Assembly: GCA_930367205.1 (NCBI GenBank)
Contig: OV884012.1
Coordinates: 36,471,520-36,535,519, forward strand
Length of the DNA stretch: 64,000 nt
Direction of reading: 5' to 3'
Source of the DNA: Acanthosoma haemorrhoidale
Taxonomy: Eukaryota > Arthropoda > Insecta > Hemiptera > Acanthosomatidae
A program made the translations under genes and the position numbers. How positions within the stretch are numbered: the stretch's first letter is position 1; each line of letters starts with the position of its first letter. Below the pieces are notes generated by a model that was given only the letters and a program-made list of their open reading frames with translations, was not told where the DNA came from and searched no databases. Positions 56,543-64,000 of this stretch are shown piece after piece.

Positions 56543-59500
56543 TCCAGTCGAGAGGTAAGTTAAATTTAAAAAAAAAAAAAAAATGCAAAGGAACTAAGAT
56601 AAAATTGTTAAAAAATAAATAAAAAATAAAATAAAATGTCTTTAAGTCTAAGCAAATTTAACATTAACTGATATTAATGATACTCACTGGACCAATATTT
56701 TACCCTCATATATTACAAACCAGTTGCTAAAAGCAGCTGAAATGAAAAATCCATGTACAGAAATTATATGATAATGATACTTGTTGGAATTGGAAATAAA
56801 CAGTTAGAAGAATACGTCAGTACATGCATGTAAATAAGTACTAATACCCTCTTTGTTGAAAACCTATAAAACTGAAATCAACACATTTGTAATAAAAAGG
56901 CTGTTTTTCTTAAAAGACATCAGAACCACACCAGGACATGAAATATTTGAACATGAAGGAGAATAAGTCTTAATTTTCACCAAAAATGAGTCAACTCGCC
57001 CTGCCTTCTTCACAGAACAAAAAGTATGTGTCTAGGCAACAGCAAGATATATTTTTACCTGGAGCTAACGGTCGTAGATATGGATTTTTTTGCATCAGCC
57101 CCGGGTCTCTGCCAATTGGGGCTATCTTATAAGAGTGACTTCATGCCAAAAGAACACATTGTGCTCTCAATAGTTAGACTCTTTTGTGTTTATTGTAGTT
57201 TTTAGACAACAGATCCACACAATTCATCTTTAATATTTACCTCCTTGCTTCCTAAATTTCCTCTATCCAGTGATTACCACAGGTAGGAGTCCAGATACAG
57301 ATATCAGACAAGCAAATTATTTTACAGATTTAACTTTTTATTGTTACATCGTTTAATTTCACACTGCGAAATTAATCCTTAAAACAGCGCGCATACAGTA
57401 TTAAATAAGGACAGATATGGACAAAATAAACAAGAAGGAAACGGATAAGCAGGATGGCACTGTAAGTAAAAGAATGAAATAAGAGCAAAGCCGAGCTAGC
57501 ATGTGATTGGCCTGCATACAAAGCCGTTCCATAAATTAACAAACATTTCCTTTTTCTTTCCATTTCGTGTGCGGATATAATGAAGATCGCGGGAGCAGAA
57601 TTAGCACGAGAAGAAAGAATCCGGTCCGATCTCCCTCGACAATTCCTGATATATTTCCTCCTTCGGCTGATAATTTGTTAACTCGAGGCATCTTAATGCC
57701 CTTATCAATAACCCCACAGTATATTTTACATTTCTTATTCTTGTCTTCGTGTCACATGACTATTTTTTTTTCTGGTATAGATCATTTGAATAAGCTGAAT
57801 AAATACATCGAACTTTCAAAAGAACACCATATTTCATTAGGTTTTTTATTCCTTTCCTATTATTTCTTTTTTAAATTTATTAAGAGTAATTTATAAAATA
57901 TGACAAATTATATAATGGAAGGGTTATGTTCGGACATGAATGTAGAGCCGAGCAATCAAAATTTTATAAAATATAACAATTATATCCACTTCATGTCATT
58001 AGTGAATGGAAAATAATTAATGACTGCCATGCCCTTAATGCCTATTGCTTGTACGTACAACGCGCGCAGATTTGAACGTAATTTAAAAGCTATATTCTAA
58101 AACATAATGTTGTTTGAAATAACTTAATGTTTTATAATAATAACTTAATTGATTAAATAAATTAATGTAATGTAAAATAAAAGGAAGAACATTTTCTTTT
58201 TCAGTCGGCCCAGGTAAGCTCCCTCAAGTTAAAACGGTTTAAGAAATAAATTATAATTTCTTCCTCAATGCGAATTCTATCAAATTAAAATTAAAATATA
58301 TTGTAAAAAATGTTGCTTTAAGCTAAAATGAACTGTTTATTACCGAAATTTTGAAGCTATTTTATTACTACGGTGATGAAATTCAATTTAGAGTGTGGCG
58401 TGCCACTATTACTTGAGTTAACTATTTGAGTTAATTGTCAACAATTTTATGTAGTTTTATTAGATTACTGTAAGATCCGTCTGTAATGGGCAATCTATTG
58501 TATTGAGGAACAAGCGATCTGCGATCAGGAGAGTTGAAGAACAAGCGATCTGCGATCAGGAGAGTTGAAGAACAACGACAGTGGTACAAATGTTTTGAAT
58601 CCGGTTCGCAGGACCAAATTATACAGCTTATAGTAATAAAAATATACAAGCAGATACAAGCGTTTATATTAGACCAATAAAACTACATGGATCGTTGATG
58701 TATATATGCAGTACTTCTGCTAACAAAATATATTAAGCTTCAGAATAGCAATTATTTTATTTTAGTCAAGCGTTTTGTGCACCCTAAAGACCGACATACC
58801 CTAAAGATGTTTTAAACCTACTATACCTATGCTTATTTTCATTTCCAGCTTGATGAATAATATTACATAGTAGTAGTAAATAAATAAAAGTTTTATGATC
58901 CGTGGTAGGGAGTAGTCTCACATGAGAGAGACAAAGACCCCGGACCAGTGGCAGCTATAAAGAGTAGTGGGTTCAGAAATATTTATGGGCCTGTTTGGGT
59001 TATCCGGCCTTCTTCCCGGCCTGCTCTTAGGCTCCGCTATATACTTACTTCACTGGTCAGCTCATTTATAGAGTTTCTGTAATCACAAGTTACAAAATGA
59101 GTATGAAGTATGGAGATGAAGTGGGAGTGACCTGTACAAGGAAGTGGCTCTACTTCTAGATAATTACCGGTGGATGATTGGTTAGCAATATCTCTTCGAC
59201 AAAAAAACTGGGCAATGTTATATCATAATGATGATAAGATGATTCAATCGATCTGAAATGTATATTCTAAAAATCCTCAAAATATACGGATTATGCAGTG
59301 ATTAAACACAATTACGGAGAATATAAAAAACAAATTTTGTAAGAACTAATAACTAAGGTACACAACAATAGTTAAGTTGCACGACTTGTTTAAAGCTGAT
59401 TATATTCTAGATATTTTAAAAGCGATAACCACAAAATTTGTAGATTAATGTAAGTACAGTGAGAAACCATTGTTAAAAGTATTGTTAACGTAGATAAATT

Positions 59501-59990
59501 GTCTAAAATTAAGGGCTCAGGGCATAATGTACTAACGGGAAATGATTTTCTATCGCTTGTTTTTAATATATCTTTTTTTATTTTGTCGCTATGTTCCATA
59601 AATTAACGTGTAAATAAAATTATACGTAATACAGTGAAGATTTTATAAATAGCCAACAGCGATGGTTTTTATGATTTTATTTTATTTACTAGATCCTTCT
59701 ATATTAGCAAAATATTATTTTGATTACGTAAATATTAGTAATAAATGTTTTGATTTGGGGAAAGTAAGAATAGTATCATACTATTGAGACGGACGAGAGA
59801 ATAAGTATTTTAATTAAAAATTTACCAGACAATCAATCATTATTTAATGTATTGTCGTTTCTTTAATTTTTCGATCAACATTTTAGCTATTTATACATTA
59901 TTTTAACAATTGAAAACTCTATGCTAAATAACCGAAATGGCCTGAAAACAAACAAAATGAAAATTTTTCACTAAAAATACATTATAGTTT
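56543..59990. other. AT-rich DNA, no gene seen
   Basis: A 31-bp unit (GAACAAGCGATCTGCGATCA plus 11 bases) is repeated twice in tandem at 58508-58569 with a 6-base start of a third. The 109-codon ORF 57567-57896 is low-complexity at its end and has no motif. Confidence 0.5.
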
Positions 59991-60000
59991 AATAAGTATT

Positions 60001-60184
60001 TAAAGAGGCTTAAATCGTTTGGTGTAGTAATTAGCGTAACTGCTTCGTGGCAGTAAGTATTTTGGGTTCAAATCCGTAGATGGATAGTGATTTTATATCA
60101 TTTCCAAAAATAGAAGTAGGTGGCTCCCTTAGGGGGGCAGCGCACCCTTCAGCCCTAAATGGGGTGTACACGTGTAGATAATAA
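60001..60184 (+). mobile_element. tRNA-derived SINE with 10-bp duplication
   Basis: A tRNA-like head (about 60015-60085) has a box A-like TGGTGTAGTAATTAGCG and a box B GGGTTCAAATCC (60063-60074), the internal RNA polymerase III promoter spacing. A tRNA-unrelated body follows, with a GC-rich block at 60120-60180, and an A/T-rich end GTAGATAATAA. AATAAGTATT at 59991-60000 and 60185-60194 flanks it exactly. The head does not fold as a clean functional tRNA, so I do not call a tRNA gene. Confidence 0.75.
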
Positions 60185-60194
60185 AATAAGTATT

Positions 60195-61180
60195 AAACGT
60201 TTTAACACTGAATACTACGCTTTCACTTTATATTTCCAGTATTTTGTTTAGATATATATTAAAAAACAAAAAATTTAGAACACGTCGTAATGTTGGATCA
60301 AATTTAAAAGATATATTATAAACGTACAAAACAGGAACTTTTAACTGAAACTTATTTCATTTGTGTTAAATCTATCGTACGGATCTCTGGGATGGGGGAA
60401 AAAACAGCAATGAGTCAAGGCCTGTAATACCACACTGTCTTGATATTGTATAGGATACTCATTGTATATGCCAGAAGCTAAGGCAGGAAATAGTGACATT
60501 TGTTAAGGCATATATGGTATACGAGGTATAGTTATACAACATGTATTACTTCATTTAGCTTCCCACGAAGAATAAACTGCAGATTTCTATCGCAGTGAAC
60601 TCTACTATTACAATAAAAACTTTGTATACTCTCAATATTGATGAAAAAAAATAAAAAAACCAGATACCAGAAGAATAAGAGATTATTATCTATTAAAAAC
60701 CAAAGGCTCCCACCGAAAGGTTTTAATCAAGCAACCCCATCAGGGCTCTCTATGTTATTTTAAGGACTAGTGGGGTGAGGGAACCTTTTGGTGAATAGGG
60801 GACCACCCTTTGCCGCTCTGTCCAATAATGAAACCAGGCCTGTCACACAGATATTTAGGGGAGGAGAAAGAATATACCATGCTAGTTATAAATATTATAA
60901 ACATTTATGCAATACTTATATAAATTTTGGTTTAAATAATTAATTACTGAAACAAGCAGGATAGTTAATAGGCGGATGAAGAATGAACTGATCAGATATT
61001 TTACGAGATTTTATCTCTAAAAAGCAATTTTGGATAGTAATTTCGCATTTGAGCTCGGCAGACAATATTACTTACGAATGGCGGAGAGGGTACTCGCAAA
61101 CTTAAATTAACGGTAATAATGGGACGAGTCATGACAATTTTTTTTTCAAAGTAACCGATAAGTAAGTGATATATTCTATG
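60195..61180. other. Spacer; possible short repeat at 60690-60860
   Basis: 60690-60860 is GC-richer and holds a 12-bp near-perfect inverted repeat (CACCGAAAGGTT / AACCTTTTGGTG). Unassigned. Confidence 0.35.
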
Positions 61181-61199
61181 GTTTGAACGGCATCGGATT

Positions 61200-61970
61200 C
61201 CATCACAATACTACTCTTCGGGTTTTAAAAGGAAGAATTCTGCAACTCTATTTTGAAACTCTTCCAGACTTTTTTTTGTTTTTTGTTTCGTGTTGCGAGA
61301 AGTGTGTGGTTAGGCGTTATCTTGTTGAAACAAATCCCGGTTTCTGTTTACTAATCCGAGATCACCATCATACATTATTTGTAACTGATGACTATAATGT
61401 TCTGAATCAAGGGTTCGACCTTCAGGGATGAATTCATAATGGAATATGCTTTGGTAATAAAATACAGAGAGCATTGTCTTTTTTTTCGAATTGCCCTTGC
61501 TTAGTGACTGGCACAGCAGGCTGATCGCTCTTGCATTGTTTCTTGGTCTCAGGGTTTCTCCAATATATCCACTTTTCATCGCATGTAACAATTCCTCCAC
61601 TGAAGCGGCGATCATTTGGGTTTTTCAAAAGTTGTTGACAAATTTTTACTCGACGTCGTGCATGCATAGTGGTCAACTCATGGAGAACTAATCTTGGTTA
61701 GCACTCCACTTTTCATTAAGTTATGCAGCTCTCTTGCCAATTCCCGAGTATCATCGTCCGTTTTGCCTCACCAGATCTGAGTGATGAGGTTTAGATCCCT
61801 CTTTCCTCGCGAGGGTGATTCACCAGTTTCAAATTTCTAAAACGATCTACTCACAGTCCGGTCTTCTGTTCAGAAAGAGCACACTCTTTTTCAAATTCCC
61901 ACACTAAACGGGTTGTTTCGGTGGCGGAAAACTTACGATTTCAATAATAACGTAATATTTCAAATTTTTT
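61200..61970 (-). pseudogene. mariner transposase pseudogene
   Basis: Minus strand, from high to low: ATETTRLVWEFEKECALSEQ near 61900, a VDRFRN/ETGESPSRGKR block near 61830 (RF.SGD.S.....GR), DDDTRELARELHNLMKSGV near 61750, KICQQLLKNPNDRRFSGGIV, TCDEKWIYWRNPETKKQ (first catalytic Asp in DEKWI), FHYEFIPEGRTLDSEHY and DLFQQDNA (second Asp). The third, normally in SPDLAPSDY, is lost near 61230. At least one frameshift lies near 61500-61550, and several stops occur. Family length is about 345 aa; most of the order is preserved. Confidence 0.8.
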
Positions 61971-63340
61971 AACCGAATACTAAGACAAAGACGAGGTAAT
62001 TTTGTTTGAAAATTTATTTAGTTAAGTCTAGGGATCGAAGTGAAATCAACGTGAATTGGATTGGAAAGAAATAAAGCCAGTCAGTGGATTACAATTTCCA
62101 AGAAAACGAAATTGGTCATTTTTTATGACTCACCCCATTAAAAACTAATAGTGAATTGTGCCAGGTTAGGAGGTATCCTATGGCATTTTAATAACAGATT
62201 TCATTTGAATAAGTTTATAAGATTCATCCTCCATATTCCGCTCGGCAGTGGACCCAATCTTGATAATATAATTAATCCCCCAGCTCCCTGTTGAATCTGT
62301 AATAAGCTCGCCCTTGTATAATTTAAAAAAAAAAAAAAAATTACGACTCCTTCCAGGTAGAATTTTTAAATCAGAATAAATTATGAGAACATCTTTCATT
62401 TTAAGATATGCCGCTTTCGAGATATTAATTTTTCCGTTAGCTTTATTTCCGTCCACAGTAGCTTTACTTTTTTATTTTATGGCTGCCATTAAATTTTTCC
62501 TATTAGTGGTTGATATAGTTTACAATATTTCATTAAAAAATATTGATAATATAAAATGCTATTTCAAAGTATCATAAATTATTGTTCTGTATATTTGAGG
62601 ATATGACACATATGACTAAATACATAGGGGGATTCAAGATAGTCGCTTAGTAGCGTCGATCGGGGTTCGCTCAGCTTCTTGTGGGAAAATGTGTATCCAC
62701 TAAAATTCCCAATCCACGGATCTACCACTGATTAAATTTTAGCAGTGCTTTCTAACTATGAAGGTAACTTGGTGGAAGTCTCGTCTAACCCACAGAATTA
62801 AACTGAGTACATACAAATATTTCTGAAGTCAAATGTAGCCCACTTGGGACACATATTGTTTTCTTGGAGTATAGGTTACCCTAACTAGGTTTAAATACGT
62901 ACTAGTAAATAGATTTTTGCCAATTTAATCAGAACTGAACATACGGTGGGGACTGATCAGGCTCGTTAGGGAAAATGAGTCGGTGATTTAAAAAGAATTG
63001 TAAATCGGAACATAAAACACAAAAAAGTATTTATGGGTTAACCTGGTACGTATCACCTGATGGCTCAATAACGAATTGCATCTCGAATTAAAAGTAAGGA
63101 CTGTAAGGACTACAGATCCAGTTTTCTATGCTTCCTGAAAACACCCTTTCTTTAATTTGTGCTCCAAAGTAGTTTATATATACCCTTGATCAAGTAAATG
63201 TTATAAATCCGAGTGATGAATTTGGCTAGTTAGCCCGGGTTGTTTTGTAAAAACTATTTCAACATGTTAATTTAAATGATGATCGCCTCATGAGCGAACC
63301 GAACCCACATTCCCAATACAAGGGTTCATTTAATTCACGA
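61971..63340. other. AT-rich DNA; one unassigned minus-strand ORF
   Basis: The ORF 62456-62178 (-) is 92 codons and has a non-repetitive C-terminal half (ELITDSTGSWGINYIIKIG and onward), interrupted by an A/T run at about 62325-62341 read as Phe. No family recognised. The remainder shows nothing. Confidence 0.4.
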
Positions 63341-63348
63341 ACTAAAAT

Positions 63349-63903
63349 TGTTTTCCTTCAAAATTTGTTTGGATCTTGACCAACAATACAGCCAAATGTC
63401 TCCAACACTTCCAGAATGGGATCATGCGAAAAGTGGTGCGACATACCTCTTTCGAGAGGTTGAAGAACGCTGACCTGCACCCGTTGCTTGGTGTACCGTC
63501 GGTGGGCGAGTTCATGCGCCGGAGACACATCAAGTTTTTTGACTCGTTGCAGCACCTGACAAACCCAGTGTTTACCACTATGACCCCACCACCCCTCCCG
63601 CATCGATGGCAACAGACTGTGGGGGAAAAGTTAGGTTAAGAATTAGTATGTAAGTTAGTTTTAAGGTTGATCAAAAAGGTGAGCCCCATCACCTTTATTA
63701 GTCAGATCAGTCTAGTCACGTATAATGTATATCATTATACTTGTTTATTCATTATATAATTTTTATAAAATAACAAAACCTGTATATAATGTAGCGACGC
63801 TACAGGAAATACAAAAATAATTTGTAAATAGATTCACCTGAGAATCTATAATTATCTGTAAATTTAAAGGGAAAAAAAAAAATGAAAGAAAAATGTTTTC
63901 CTT
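63349..63903 (+). mobile_element. LINE-C: 5'-truncated Jockey-type LINE 3' end with 10-bp duplication
   Basis: TGTTTTCCTT at 63349-63358 and 63894-63903 flanks the element (63359-63893). The 3' UTR after the ORF ends AATTATCTGTAAATTTAAAG with an A-rich tail interrupted by TG and G. This is the longest LINE-C copy in the window and shows that the short copies at 20.3 and 56.4 kb are LINE 3' ends. Confidence 0.85.
63367..63639 (+). CDS. LINE-C ORF2 C-terminal fragment
   Basis: The open frame ends with the stop at 63637-63639. It reads NNTAKCLQHFQNGIMRKVVR, HTSFERLKNADLH, GEFMRRRHIKFFDSLQH and TPPPLPHRWQQTVGEKLG. This aligns with the end of LINE-B ORF2 (NTLQTLQQFQNRVLRTSLKH ... KRRHIKFFDSLRH ... 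PPPMPVRWKH), so LINE-C and LINE-B belong to one subclade. The ATG at 63376 is internal; no endonuclease or RT core is present. Confidence 0.75.
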   Translation, partial: VWILTNNTAKCLQHFQNGIMRKVVRHTSFERLKNADLHPLLGVPSVGEFMRRRHIKFFDSLQHLTNPVFTTMTPPPLPHRWQQTVGEKLG

Positions 63904-64000
63904 GTTTTGCGTCTCTGTTAACTCAATACTATTAACTGATTTTTTACAAACTTAACGAGTATATTTTACCAAAACTACTATTTATTAAAAATCGTCTAGT
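63904..64000. other. Window end, no gene
   Basis: AT-rich DNA only. Confidence 0.5.

Noticed and set aside
60001..60090. tRNA gene
   Set aside because: Box A and box B are present, but the arms do not fold cleanly, a tRNA-unrelated body follows and duplications flank the unit, so it is a SINE.

Overview
The window looks like AT-rich insect (arthropod) nuclear DNA. It has no operons or bacterial-type gene packing, and it is full of insect-type transposons: Jockey-clade LINEs with (A)n tails and target-site duplications, Tc1/mariner elements including the DUF4817/DDE_3 type common in insects, a pogo-like fragment, Penelope-like reverse transcriptase pieces, solo LTRs, a tRNA-derived SINE and a MITE. 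I cannot name the species. I found no host protein-coding gene that I can support. Almost every recognisable coding segment belongs to a mobile element, and the rest is AT-rich intergenic or intronic DNA with microsatellites.

Layout. 1-495: 3' part of an LTR. 5.6-6.1 kb: decayed Jockey-type RT (-). 7.14-10.71 kb: the best-preserved element, a Jockey-clade LINE (called LINE-B here) with the C-terminal part of ORF1, an uninterrupted 888-codon endonuclease/RT ORF2, a 45-base A tail and a matching target-site duplication. 10.8-12.5 kb: old CR1/L2-like LINE (-). 13.0 kb: MITE-like inverted repeat. 14.3 kb: decayed LINE (+). 17.1-18.5 kb: LINE-A 3' end (-) and a solo LTR (-). 19.9-20.5 kb: mariner pseudogene (-) with a 74-bp LINE-C inserted in it. 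22.2-22.7 kb: two Penelope-like RT fragments (+).

28.1-29.0 kb: internally deleted DUF4817-type mariner (+). 29.4-31.8 kb: a very large near-perfect palindrome (two 717-bp arms, 10 mismatches by my reading, no indels) around a spacer with a pogo/Tigger-like transposase scrap. 32.5-33.6 kb: LINE-A 3' end and R2-like scraps on both strands. 35.6-41.1 kb: a dense cluster of LINE-A 3' ends, one split by a LINE-B copy, plus a second deleted mariner split by a longer LINE-A copy. 44.2 and 47.0 kb: two truncated LINE-B relatives. 49.2-50.0 kb: a solo LTR with 5-bp duplications. 54.1 kb: hammerhead-like core motif. 55.5 kb: Tc1 fragment. 56.4 kb: 87-bp LINE-C copy. 60.0 kb: tRNA-derived SINE with 10-bp duplications. 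61.2-62.0 kb: mariner pseudogene (-). 63.4-63.9 kb: LINE-C 3' end with a 10-bp duplication.

The elements do not form a pathway. Their nesting gives a relative history: old mariner, CR1-like and Penelope-like layers, then LINE-A and deleted mariners, then LINE-B, LINE-C and SINE insertions that still have clean duplications. The most unusual structure is the 29.4-31.8 kb palindrome. The most complete is LINE-B, whose ORF1 and ORF2 lie in one frame separated by a single UAA codon.
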